Assembly (NCBI GenBank): GCA_951799445.1
Contig: OX637290.1
Coordinates: forward strand, 30,312,987 to 30,376,986
From: Pseudisothecium myosuroides
Lineage: Eukaryota > Streptophyta > Bryopsida > Hypnales > Lembophyllaceae
Direction: 5' to 3'
DNA: 64,000 nucleotides
In this document: one piece after another, positions 12,510 through 23,720 of the stretch
Numbering within the stretch: the first letter of the stretch is position 1
How the letters are laid out: each line of letters begins with the position of its first letter
Notes under the pieces: model-generated
What the model was told of the DNA's origin: nothing
Seen by the model: the letters and a program-made list of their open reading frames with translations, nothing else
Database searches by the model: none
Translations under genes and position numbers: made by a program

Positions 12510-12812
12510 CCAATTGCACTGGCTGACAATGAACTAACCAACAGTTCTTCCCCAACATTGACCTGGCAAAATTGCCTCTCTCTCTCTCTACGAGGCTTCC
12601 TCATTCACTGTAAATCATGTGCTTCTCTGATGTTTTTCAAATTGCAACCGGGTTTTTTTCCCTAATTTCACCAGCTAACAATGACAATGAACGAATCGAT
12701 TGTTCTCCCCGAACATTGGTCTGCAGAATTGTCTCCCTCTCTCTTCCTCGCTTGCTCTAAAGTCATTGCTTTGACTTGGGAAGCTTAGATTGCAAACCAG
12801 GTTCCTGCAATG
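12510..12812. repeat. Diverged direct duplication, ~150-bp unit
   Basis: Two adjacent stretches share blocks in the same order: 'ccaattgcactggctgacaatgaac', then 'gttcttccccaacattgacctgg', then 'gcctctctctctc' in the first (from about 12510), and 'atttcaccagctaacaatgac', then 'tgttctccccgaacattggtctg', then 'gtctccctctctc' in the second (from about 12656). Confidence 0.6.
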
Positions 12813-12985
12813 AAATCTCGTTTCATTTGTTTTGAAAAAAAAAGAAAAAAAGGTTCCTAATTTGCTGTAGATGAATCTCACATGCAATTAAAGAGGTTTG
12901 AGGACTGTCAGTTCAGGCCAGGGGACATGGATAGAAACCATGGGGAAAATTGCTTCATAAGGGACATAGAGCAGGCAATGTCAGT

Positions 12986-13254
12986 GGAGGACGTTAAATC
13001 ATGCCATCAAAAGTGGGCCCTGTGGGCCGAATTTACGGCCAGGGGAAAATGCAGGAATTTTTTATTTGCCACAAATCTATTTTTTTGCAAATTCTGAATC
13101 CATATTTGCAATCAGAGACCCCAAATTAGGTAGGAGTGGTCTACAACATACCCTAGACATGACACAAAATAGGATTTTTTTTTTACATTTACTCCAGAGA
13201 ACACATAATTCACCCCAAAGGGCCCACTTTCAATGGCACAAATAAACGTCCTGC
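12986..13254. mobile_element. Mutator-like MITE with perfect 9-bp target duplication
   Basis: Direct repeats AATGTCAGT at 12977-12985 and 13255-13263 flank a 269-bp element. Its ends are GGAGGACGTTAAATCATGCC and, read inwards from the right, GCAGGACGTTTATTTGTGCC. A 9-bp duplication and a terminal G fit non-autonomous Mutator-like elements. The interior matches the copies at 54164 and 58530. No coding capacity. Confidence 0.9.
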
Positions 13255-13263
13255 AATGTCAGT

Positions 13264-15495
13264 AAGGTTGGGACACCTCAAATTGCCACTTTTTTGTTTT
13301 TTTACTAATGCATAATTACTATTACTACATTGGTCAAATTGTCATATGTTCTTGTTGGCAGTGAAAGGAGTTTTCCAACATACAAAAGAATGCAACAATT
13401 GGATATTTTATGCAGAAGTTATGAAGTCATAGTTTTTCTGGTAGATGTTCCAAAAATGTTTCTTCAACATAGGTACTTATTGATTCTGGAGATGCTCATA
13501 AAGTGATGATGGCGGTTTTAGACAAGGTGCAATTTGGGGTGTACCCACCTTATGCCACTTTTCATTTCAAAACTGGAATTCTAATGTCAAAAAAAAAATA
13601 TTCTTTATTTTATTAAAAAAAAATCATTGCAAAAGTCAATCCAAACATTAACTCATTATTTAGCACTCCAATGTCCTAATTCTGGACAATGACAAAGATG
13701 TTCCGGGGGCATTTTTTTACCACATAAATTCTCATATCCAAAAAGATATAATAAAAAATATTCAAAAATTCAAGAAATGATTAGGTGCTAAGGAATTAAT
13801 CTTAGAAGGACACGTAGGCCAAATAGTGGCCAATTGATTACTTTAGAAATGAAGAATGCACCTATGAGTCCATAAATTGAAATCATTTTTGGCAAAATAT
13901 GTTGGTAATAGAGCTCGTCCTTTCAAGGTTAAGGTGGTCACACCTTATTCTTATATATCTAATTTGTTCAAATGAACTCATGTTTATTTCAAAATAAGAA
14001 TTTTAGAGGGTATATGATCTTTTATCACCTAATCCAAATGTAAAAGGAGAGTATAGACCTATGTTCCTAAATTCTCAAGATGAAAATGAATGTAGGTATA
14101 TAGTTTGGACCAATTTGAGTGGAGAAAAGGAGTAAAGTTTGTCTACATTAGTAGAAAGGGATCTTGAGGCAACAAACTAGACTACTAGAAGTTGATGCCT
14201 CAAGTCCCATTCAAAGTACTGAACTCAAACTCTTCATGATTCCAAGTACTCTACGGGTTGGGAAGACTCATTCTATGATGGTTTGTATAAACCCTTCCAT
14301 AAACTCAGTTTTGGAAACACTCTTAGGCCTCCAACTAAAAGTTTAATTTTATTTTGTAAATGGTTAATTTATATTCCCTAAACTCTTCTAGTTATTTTGG
14401 GATCTTTGATTCCAAATGTGAATTCAAAATTTTCATCTCCAATAAATAATAAATTCCAAGTTTTTTTACTGCATACCAAACATATTAAATATATCTCACT
14501 TTCATGCTAGAAATGTATAGTACCCCATATTTTAAGATTTGCTACACTAGACATTGGATGAGATTTTGGGCCCAAATAAGGTTGTGTGTTCCCAGGCAAC
14601 GGGGAGCATGGGAATGTGACCACATCAACAATCTAATGTGGTCAAGAGACTAACACATCAAAAAATAATATTTAATTTCCTAATCTACACATACCATGTT
14701 CTACTAGTACTTTGAGAGTACCAAATAGACTAAAGTAAATCCAATTTTAATAATTTGATGAACAAAAATATTATTTCAAGATTATTTGAAAGGTTTTGTT
14801 TGCTTCTAGCATAATTTTTTAAATAGGATTTGTTGAACAAATTCTTTTTAAAGATTAAGGAAATTTAAAACTTAAAAATATACTAGAAATTGAAATAAAT
14901 TTTAGAATCAGAGCTATTTTAGGTACAAAAGTATTTAATTTACAATTTCTATATCACTTACATTTATAAAAAAGGATTGCTAATTAGTTGTCTCAATTTT
15001 GTGGCCTTGCTTTAAAATATAATTGACTATTCTTAAAAAAGGTGGTCCTAAGGCTATCAAACTTTGGTACTAGTGGAGCACCTTTTTACTAGTAGACTAA
15101 GACTTGGAAAAATAATTTAAGGTGACAGAATGTTGCAAGCTTACAAGTGAGTTTGCTTTTACTATAGAAATTCCTATGATATGTCTACCAACATCTCAAA
15201 CTTAGAAGGTCACCAAAAATAATTGTATTCTACTTGTTTTGAATTGATAAAACTTTTAGTGTCATTTTTATATGAAAAATGCATTGAATGGCACGAATTT
15301 GGCAAGTAATACATGTCGTAATAGAGTTGTCTATTTTTTCAAATAGAAATTCAAGTGAAAATTTTGGGACATTAATATGTGTTAATTTCACTTCAATTTT
15401 TTTTAAACAAAAATAAATGCTTCATTAAATCAAACCATATTATGTATCTAATTTATAACCATTCAAATACATTTCACATAAAACAACACGAACCT
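13264..15495. other. AT-rich intergenic DNA
   Basis: No gene or RNA recognised. The only frame of note (14164-14346, 60 codons) shows no motif. Part of 13370-13560 is similar to 19680-19810 ('ggtagatgttccaaaa' then 'tttcttcaacata'), indicating another dispersed repeat. Confidence 0.5.
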
Positions 15496-15499
15496 TTAA

Positions 15500-16407
15500 C
15501 CCCTAAAGGACCAAGGTCTTTTTTCTGCCAAAAAACACTCAAAACTGCCATATCTATAGCAAAGAGTAAAAAAAAATTCCACATATAACCGTAGGATCTC
15601 ATACCTAATTAGTATGAGAGCGTGGAAAAAATTTCAGAATTTTTGACCACACAAATTGCAAGATATCTACGTTTAAAGTGAAAAAACTAGTTTTTCAGCA
15701 CATTGCGGAACTAGATTTTTTTACTTTGAACATTTTTAACTTAAAATTTTTGCACTACAAACTTTTGAGCTTTAAATCTTTATAGTGGAGAATTGAGTTG
15801 AGAGTCTAGGAAAAAGAAAATTAAAAAAAAACTAATTATCATTCTTAAAAAAATTGTTAAATAGAAGTAGGTACAAGATGGAAGGAAAATCTAAAATATT
15901 AATATATTTTAGATGGAATTAAAATGCACTAATTCCAATGGTGAGATTTTTCTAGCAAGTAAATTAGACCATGTAAAAAAAAATTGAAAAATTGAAAAAA
16001 TTGCATTCAGAAATGAATCCTACAAGTTATTTTTTTCAAGAAGATGCTCTAACTGCCCGAAAAACAAGAATGTCCATAACTTTCTCATAACAAATCCAAA
16101 TGAAATGAATCAAAGCTTTCCAAATAGACAAAATATAGTCTATGAGAAAAAAAATTCAAAAAAATTTAAATTTAAATTTTTGTCCATTTTTTTTGCTGCC
16201 CGGCTGCCCCCCGTCCCCTGTTTTGAGCTTATTTGGTCATAACTTTTGTTCCCGGGCACCGATTGTGAAAAAAATTATATTTCCACAAAGCTTATCAGTT
16301 TTTCTATCTCCAAAAAAAGTTTCAAAAAATCATGACAAAATTTCAGCCCGTAGTTACCTGCCCAAAAAAACCATTTGTCCCCCGAAGGGACAATGGTCCT
16401 TTAGGGG
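15500..16407 (+). mobile_element. TTAA-flanked ~0.9-kb element (copy A, reference copy)
   Basis: TTAA at 15496-15499 and 16408-16411. The left end is CCCCTAAAGGACCAAGGTC; the right end read inwards is CCCCTAAAGGACCATTGTCC, so the first 14 bases are identical and the termini are near-inverted. TTAA sites and C-rich inverted ends are the signature of piggyBac-type elements. The 908-bp interior is AT-rich, has no transposase and keeps the family core 'accgtaggatct' near 15588. The 89-codon frame (16142-16411) is read through the right end and is not a gene. Confidence 0.85.
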
Positions 16408-16411
16408 TTAA

Positions 16412-17416
16412 TTAATAGTATAGGTTTCGAAGCACAAGGTACAACACAAAAACATGGTGCCTAATTGGACCTCCAGCACTATGCTCTTGCACTATATAAC
16501 CTAATGGATGGGGGGATTGGAGAGGGGTGGAGTAATTATGTTCATCAATGACAACAAAAAGGTGAATGAGTCCATTGCAGGCATAATTATATTAGTAATG
16601 AGCATTAAAATTTAAAAGGTTTGGAATTTATACGGATCTCAACTAGTAGAAATTTGGTGAATGAACACTTGGGAAATGGCCCAAAAAAAGACCTACAACT
16701 AACCTAAGTTGTCACGAAGATTCTTTTGTAGATGACTTTCCTTGTTGGTCTATGAGAACCATATATCCTCAAAGTTGTACGAAGTGTATCATGAATGTAA
16801 TTTTTTACACAATTGGCTCAACTAGTTGACAATGGTATTGTTGTTGTAGACCTATATCGCAACACTATGGAGACACTCTTAGTAGAATACCTTATAAAAT
16901 TGTTGTACCCAGGTACATCACTAGCAATTATTTTAGAAACAACATGAGGCCTACTATAGGTTATATTTTAATTGTTGGAGCCAATAATTTAAAAAATATT
17001 CAAATTACTATAGCATCACTTTTTTGAAGCGTATTATATTACAATTGTTGTACAGTACATTGTAATGATCTATAATGCATAATTTTTACAACTACATAGG
17101 GGTAGTCTAAAATAGAGGGAAGGAACCTACATGAAGAGCTTCTATTTTCCATTTACAAATAGACAAAATAATGAACAATGTCTCATTTTGGGTTGTTTAT
17201 AAGTTTAGTCATTTTCTTCTCCCACGGAGGAACTATCGTTGTATAATACCATGAACCCTAAACTTTGAAACTAGTCTACTTGTTGGCACATTTTGTAAGA
17301 TTTGGGACCCAAAACTACTTGTAGACTACTTGTAGGGTTTTGGGTTTCTGTAGTTTTTTCTCCTATTGTACATGTATGATGCATTTGTGTAATTCATTTG
17401 TATAAATTGTTTCATA

Positions 17417-17423
<7 letters not shown>
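16412..17423. other. AT-rich intergenic DNA
   Basis: Nothing recognised beyond scattered A/T runs. Confidence 0.5.

Positions 17424-17466
<43 letters not shown>
17424..17466. repeat. (TA)n microsatellite
   Basis: About 21 uninterrupted TA units. Confidence 0.97.
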
Positions 17467-17470
<4 letters not shown>

Positions 17471-17769
17471 TGTGTGGATAGCATGTTCAATAGTAGTTGA
17501 AGTATACATGTTATATTGATCAACCCTAAAAATGCGTATAAATTTTTGAATTACAATAGAGACATGTTTAAATGCCTCAAATTTATAAAAAAATTATTAC
17601 CATAGGGTGTAGGAAATGGGCAAAAAGTAGAAGTAGAAAAATAATTAGGGACATAATATCTATTGCGAATAATAGCTAAGTAGCCCTTGTAATAAAAAGT
17701 TTCGACAAAGGTATATATATGGATTACAAGATATAGTGAAGTACCCAGGTTGTTGTAGCATTTTTTTTT

Positions 17770-17951
17770 GGTAGGAAACGGTGACCATTGCATTAAAAAA
17801 CACAAGAAAATATTTAGTCCGGCTCACAAGGCCGGGTCAATCTAAGCGGATGACTGGAGGACATGTGCCACTTCGGGTGATGTAAGCTAGTAGTGCATAA
17901 AACTTCATTTTTGCACCAGGAGTCTTGGAACTCTTGCGCAATTAGTCTCTA
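17770..17951 (-). mobile_element. Truncated retroposon with 14-bp target duplication
   Basis: TAGCA followed by nine T's occurs on both sides (17756-17769 and 17952-17965). On the minus strand the 182-bp insert ends with AATGCAATGGTCACCGTTTCC, the terminal hairpin region of the family. Upstream of that is a GC hairpin (CCGGC...GCCGG, about 17818-17835). It is a 5'-truncated LINE 3' region or LINE-tailed SINE. Confidence 0.7.
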
Positions 17952-18184
17952 TAGCATTTTTTTTTATATCTGCAAGTGTTTGCATCCAAGTAATCCCTCT
18001 AACTAATAATCAAATCAATAGTCCCTCCTAATTCATATTCATGATTTGTACTAAGGGTACCAATTATTGTTATCAAAACCATAATCTCAATGCAATGCAC
18101 TTTAGAACAATGACGGTCTCTCATTGACAAAGAAGAGGCATGTTCTTTTTGATAATATAGCACTATGATGCCTTCTAGCTCTTA

Positions 18185-19341
18185 GAGCATCTTCACAAGT
18201 AAATGGTGGAATTCCCTAAATGCTTGTCAAAAAGACTACGAAGGGTCCACTTGTGTATTGTGCCCCTACCAACAAACCAAAGAGAAACAATTTTCTATAC
18301 GTCAAACTGGATTTCCATGTAGGGTCGTTGCAAGAATGACCTTCCGTTTTTGTTCCATTTTGGCCAGTACTCCCAGTACTCCCAGTACTACGAGCTTTTT
18401 GCATATGAATTTTTAAAAATAAAATAAAATAAGGATAATTAGTGTAACACTAGAAATAGCATATCACCAAAATTTCAGACCTAAAAAAAATCAAGGTAAA
18501 AAGTTATTCACAAGAGAAAAAAGCTGAAAATTTGAAGAAAATACATACTTTGACATTTTAATTTGTAAAAAATAGGAAAAACAATTTTCAAAGAAACTAA
18601 AAATTGGCCATTTGGAAAGACTTTAGTTTGAAGAGATTTCACCAAAAAAATTATCTTGGAACCATCTTCAACATTCAAAATTGCGTGCGCAAGGGAGCCT
18701 TCTTTGCATGGACGTAGAGGACATAAAATATAATATATTTTAATGCCCCTTGGTAGGAATATGACTTCCTACTATGAGAATAGACCATAGAAATTTCAGT
18801 TCCAAATCATTAAATTTGGGGACTCCATAGTACTAAAAACCCTTAAAACTCAAAACGTGACATATTAGTTTAAATGATTTTTAAATATAAAATGATTTTT
18901 GAAAATTTCTGAAAAATATGAGATATGATTAAACTCAAGAGAAGAACCTCCAATAAAAATTTGAAATTCATGCGAGTCATGCTGCAAAAGTTATAGCAAA
19001 AGGAAGCATCCGCTTTTGTTTTGTGACAATGTTCCAGTACCGGTCTTTCTTGCAATGACCCGTACCAAACCGCAAATGACCCCAATTTTGACTGATGTGG
19101 GAGGGATAAGGCTAGTAGAAATCATGGAAAAGGTTAATACTTATTTTGACTTGAAAATTCACATTAGACTGTGCTACAAGTCAAACGTGTGGAGGTACGG
19201 GAGGTTGTACTGTGGGTGCCAAAATCTAGAGTGCCCAACGTTGAATATTTGCAAGGTTTCTGCATAGTAGGATGATTTTAGCATGCCGCCTGTGACAACC
19301 TCCTTATGGGGCCTACATTATGTGGCCAAGTAGAGATGCTC
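18185..19341. mobile_element. PIF/Harbinger-like non-autonomous element, 1.16 kb
   Basis: TTA at 18182-18184 and 19342-19344. The left end is GAGCATCTTCACAAG; the right end read inwards is GAGCATCTCTACTTG (11 of 15 match). A 3-bp TTA duplication with GAGCAT ends fits PIF/Harbinger derivatives. The interior includes three tandem CCCAGTACT-type units (about 18364-18389) and no transposase. Small frames at 18870-19267 are unrecognised. Confidence 0.6.
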
Positions 19342-20310
19342 TTAGACCTTCCATTGAGGTAGTGTTTGGTGATGTGAAAGTGGAGACTCATTATAAAAAA
19401 TAACATTCCTTGCTACTCATGTTGTATGGCATGGTATTTCTAATAACGAGGTTCTACTTTTACATTACTTAGTCTTTAGTGTTCTGTCTTATTTATATGA
19501 ATTATAGTGTCAGCCCCAAGTGAAGAACCAATGTTTCCTCAATTGATTGTTACTATCCAAATCTTTCCTTCCAACTTTTTTCCCCCCCTTCAAAAACGGT
19601 GAACCACTACAATCTTTCCTTCCAACTTATTCACGGCTAAAATTGAAGGCATTGTGAGATTTCCGGACACCGAATGCAAAAGTTATGACTGAGGGTCAAA
19701 GTTTTTCTTGGTAGATGTTCCAAAATCGTTTCTTCAACATATATACATATTAATTTTGGAGATGTACCAAAAGTGACAATGGCAGCTCTAGGCAGGGTGT
19801 GATTTTGGATGTGCCCACCTTAGAGCATTGCCACCCATTCCCCCAAAACACGGCTCGGGGAATTGGGTGGCCGGGCCCCTGGAGCTCCCGGGTTCCTTTT
19901 GGCCGGGTTGGCCCTCCAGCCATCCCCGCCCAGAGAACACGGGAAAAAAGTCAATTACGCAAGTTTAATGACTTGGCTGACAAGTTGTATAGTCAGGCTT
20001 GTTGGAATTCAAAAAAAGCTAGGTACCGAGAGAAATGGCCGAGAAGAAAAAGCTGTGGTGAGCTTCAGTTGCCTGGAAGTTGTTTCCGCAATGAGTTTTG
20101 GAAAAATGCAAGAGTGAGTTGTTTCGGACTGGAATTTGAAGAATGCTTGGAGCAAAGAAGTGCTGTGGGGTAAAAAAAAATGAAGAAAGGCTTTTGTAAA
20201 AAATCCTAATCCAAATTCTGAAAACAAGTTTCATTGCACTTAATTGAAAAAAAAGAAAAAAAAGCCTTTGATAAAAAATCCTATTTAAACTTTCAAAAAA
20301 ACAAAATGTC

Positions 20311-21769
20311 CTTGAGGTGTGCTTGAGGTATGCTTGAGGTACATTTCAAGCACACTTTTACTACTCTCATTGAATTTGAACAAATTTAAATAAAAATAAA
20401 AATCGTTAAAAAATCCCACTCAAAATTTGAAGTACTCCAAGCACATCTAAAGTACACTTTCAATACTCTCAATGCATTGGAATGAAAAAAAATTAAGATT
20501 AGAAAGTTAAAAAAAAAAACATTCAAAAATGGAAAAAACAACAAGGTGTGCTTGACGTGTGCTTGAGGTGGACCTCAAGCACACCTCAAGCACACTTAAT
20601 TGCATTTGAGTTGGGTTTTTTAAAATTAAAAAATTTAGTAAAAAATTCTATTCTCAATCTTTAAAACAAAAAAGGGTGCTTGAGGTGTGCTTGAGGTGTG
20701 CTTGAGGTGTGCTTGAGGTGGACCTCAAGCACACCTCAAACACACTTCATTGCATTTGAATTAAAAAAGAATTAAAAAAGAATTTTGTTAAAAACTTTAT
20801 TCTAAATCTTTAAGAAAATCAAAGGATGCTTGAGGTGTGCTTGAGGTGGACCTCAAGCATACTTCATTGCATTTGAGTTTAAAAAAAATTTAAGAAAATT
20901 TGAAGAAAAATTCTATTCAATTTTTTTTTAAAATCAAAGGATGCTTGAAGTGTGCTTGAGGTGTGCTTGAGGTCCATCTCAAGCACACCTCAAGCACACT
21001 TCAAGCATTCTTTGATTTTCTTAAAGATTTAGAATAGAATTTTTCACACAATTTTTTTTTAATTTTTTTAAATTTAAATGCCATGGAGTGTGTTTCCACA
21101 CTTCAAACATCCTTTGATTTAAAAAAAATTTAGAATAGAATTTTTCACAATTTTTTTTTAATTTAAAAAAAATTCAAATGCCATGGAGTGTGCTTGAGGT
21201 GTGCTTGAGGTAGACCTCAAGCACACCTCAAGCATCCTTTGATTTTTTAAAAGATTTAGAATAGAATTTTTCACACAATTATTTTTTGATTATTTTTTAA
21301 TTCAAATGCCATGAAATGTGCTTGAGGTGTGCTTGAGGTGGACCTCAAGCACACCTCAAGCACACTATTACTAGTCTTATTGTATTTGAGTTTTAAAAAA
21401 AAATAAAGAAAAAACTTATTGAATTTTTTTATTTAAAAGTAAAAAAACAAACAAAGTGTGCTTGAGGTGTGCTTGAGGTCTACCTCAAGCACACCTCAAG
21501 CACACTTTTACATTTTTCATTTTCTTTGAATTTAAAAAAAAAAATTAAGCAATTTATCGAAGTTTCCTATTTAGAATTTAAAAGCAAACAAAGTGTGCTT
21601 GAGGTGTGCTTGAGGTAGACCTCAAGCACACCTCAAGCACACTTTTACATTTTTCATTTTCTTTGAATTAAAAAAAAAAATTTAACAATTTATTGAAATT
21701 TCCTATTTAGAATTTAAAAACAAACAAGGTGTGCTTGAGGTAGACCTCAAGCACACCTCAAGCACACTA
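20311..21769. repeat. Tandem array of near-perfect palindromes (TGCTTGAGGTG units)
   Basis: About ten units, spaced ~115-150 bp, each hold a 40-70 bp palindrome built from an 11-bp motif TGCTTGAGGTG followed by its reverse complement. Clear cores are 20546-20595, 20676-20745, 20827-20866, 20932-21017, 21190-21234, 21317-21365, 21453-21508, 21590-21645 and 21728-21757. Those at 21453 and 21590 have 27-bp perfect arms with only 2 bp between them. Spacers are AT-rich and flip orientation about 20975, so the block around 20900-21090 is itself a larger inverted repeat. Non-coding. Confidence 0.95.
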
Positions 21770-22080
21770 CACTAAATAGGGTATTTAGTGTTGGCAACAC
21801 TATTTGCGAACCATGACACTAAATATCATTAAGCCTACTAAAGTAAGTAACATTAAATGTAATTTCTAACATTAAATATACTCTATGGTAAATCTGAAAT
21901 CTGAAAATGTTTACATTTAGTGTTAGAACTTATTAAAGGAAGGTAGAAGGAAGAGAAGGCAAAGGCGGCGCATTGAAGTTTAGCACTACACTAATCGTCC
22001 TAAAATTGACATTTAGTGTAGGGTCAAGTAGGGTGGTAATTACACTAAATGTAATCCAACACTAAATACCCTATTTAGTG
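21770..22080. mobile_element. TA-flanked 311-bp element with 25-bp perfect inverted ends
   Basis: The 25 terminal bases are identical in inverted orientation, beginning CACTAAATAGGGTATTTAGT. Each end is itself a hairpin (CACTAAATA-GGG-TATTTAGTG). Flanks are TA at 21768-21769 and 22081-22082. A neighbouring array unit (21361-21390) supplies an empty-site comparison: 'gcacactattactagtcttattgtatttg' against 'gcacacta' [element] 'tagtagtaatttcattgtatttg'. TA duplication suggests a Tc1/mariner-type MITE. The CACTA start also recalls CACTA elements, but the flanking triplets CTA and TAG do not match as a 3-bp duplication. ACATTTAGTGT-type motifs recur inside in both orientations. Confidence 0.8.
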
Positions 22081-22427
22081 TAGTAGTAATTTCATTGTAT
22101 TTGATAAATTCGGCCACTTTTTCGGGGACAATAGGAAAACCGGAAGTTGTCATTAAGAAAGTACAAATAAAATATTAAACTCACACGGGATCATACAAAT
22201 GCAGAGGAGATTCAATGCAAAAGAGGAGTTAACACGCACTGACATAATTGATTTGTTCATTGTCAACTATATCCCGAGCACGGGGTCCTGCTGTTCGGAG
22301 GGTCAATTTTGGAGTGACCGGTCACTTTTTCTTCCGGGCCGGGTCCGCGGTGGCCCATGGTTTGCTCACCGGCCCCGCCCAAGCCCCGGCCAGGGAGCCT
22401 CCCCGTGAATGGGTGGCGATGCTCTTA

Positions 22428-23531
22428 CATACACTTCCTATGATGACAACCCTAAGTGGCTGCAGACATATCACAGATTTTATGCTCTCAATCTGTGTTG
22501 GTGGAACTTAGTCCAATGTATCTCTTTGTCCAAGAATGTTTGAGACCCACACACAATCCTTGAGTTTGCGATTATTTCATTACAGTTGGCATAGCAGAGG
22601 AAATTCAAAAAGCTTCATTATTTATGGGCGATAGCCAGTCACTTAGTTCATTGTAAGTACAATCAATAATAAAAGTTTAATCCTCATGAGGCAGGCGGGG
22701 CACCATTGATTTCATTCGATTATTATTGTAGCTCAATTTACCACCAACAACGTGTGTTTTTCCCAGCCCGGCCACTCGGCCCATGTCGAGCCCGCCTTTT
22801 TGCATTCCAGCATGTGCATTTAGTGGGGCAGTACATGGGAAGAAAAGGTTCGAAGGTTGGGGCCATGGAGTCAAGCCAAAAATTGAGCAGGCTGACATCT
22901 CTTTGAAGTTCATTATTTGCCCACAATGTCACCACTTATGTGCAATTCAAAGTTGCACTAAAAACACGTGATGTGAGTGGTGGAGACACCAGTGGGAGCA
23001 CTTGCTACCGATTCCTGTAAGTCGCTTTAACCCTGGAACGTGGGGCACGTCACCCTGGAAATCATCCTTTTCTTTTCGTTTCAGTGACCCATTGCATTGG
23101 AAATCATCTTTTTGGGTACTATGTGAATAAGTTTCTTAAAAAATAAAGTCCAAGAACAGTCATTGGAGGTCAAATTAATATTTCCGCAAAGTGAAAAACA
23201 TAAATAACTCTGAATTTGAGAGGAATTGGGAGTGAGTTAGGAATGGAGGTTGATAGAGAATAAATTGGAACATTTGGGTTTCAAAAATATAATTGCATGC
23301 AACAATTATGTGTGTTTATACAGGACATGTTTGTTAGTCTTTGTATGATATATAGAAAGAAGTGCAAAAGATGTGTCCCTTTTGGATAGATGGCTTCAAA
23401 AATAACATTTGTAGCTATTTAGGAGGGGGGGAGATGAGTACAAAGATGGCACAAATAGATAGGCACTTTTTTGAAAGAAGGTCCCTTTAAAGAAATATGG
23501 CATATAAAACAGGTCATGCCAATGTGTTTTT
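22428..23531. other. Intergenic, mixed composition
   Basis: 22690-22980 is moderately GC-rich with overlapping short frames on both strands. None has a recognisable motif, and a gene cannot be supported. Confidence 0.45.
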
Positions 23532-23720
23532 TAATGTTTTTTTTAACCACATGGACAATTTCCATTGAAAGGAAAAACAATACAGCGAACCAAAAGTAAA
23601 GCCCCGGCGACCTTTTTTAAATTTTTAGACAACTAATGAAAGCACCCAAGTAAAATCTAAGTAGCAAAGACCCTGACTCGAGAACCAGGGCCCTCAGCAA
23701 GGCAATAACTCAAACGCCTC
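23532..23720 (-). mobile_element. Truncated retroposon tail
   Basis: Minus strand: CCTTTCAATGGAAATTGTCC, then 'atgtggtt' and a poly(A) tail (plus-strand T run at ~23532-23544). The terminal hairpin is ATGG-aaattgt-CCAT. It resembles the 47065 copy. The upstream boundary is approximate. Confidence 0.5.

Larger units (their letters stand above)
19823..22424. mobile_element. PIF/Harbinger-like 2.6-kb element carrying a palindrome array
   Basis: TTA at 19820-19822 and 22425-22427. The left end is GAGCATTGCCACCCATTC; the right end read inwards is GAGCATCGCCACCCATTC (17 of 18 identical). About 150 bp at each end is strikingly GC-rich (CCGGGCCCC-type blocks). The middle is an AT-rich tandem array of palindromes (20311-21769) with a separate TA-flanked insertion (21770-22080). 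Frames at 19799-20173 and 22199-22511 are unrecognised and do not resemble a Harbinger transposase or its Myb partner, so movement would depend on enzymes supplied in trans. Confidence 0.75.

Noticed and set aside
20311..21769. CRISPR-like array
   Set aside because: Regular spacing is superficially similar, but the repeats are palindromes of variable length, the spacers are homologous to each other, and the context is a plant transposon.
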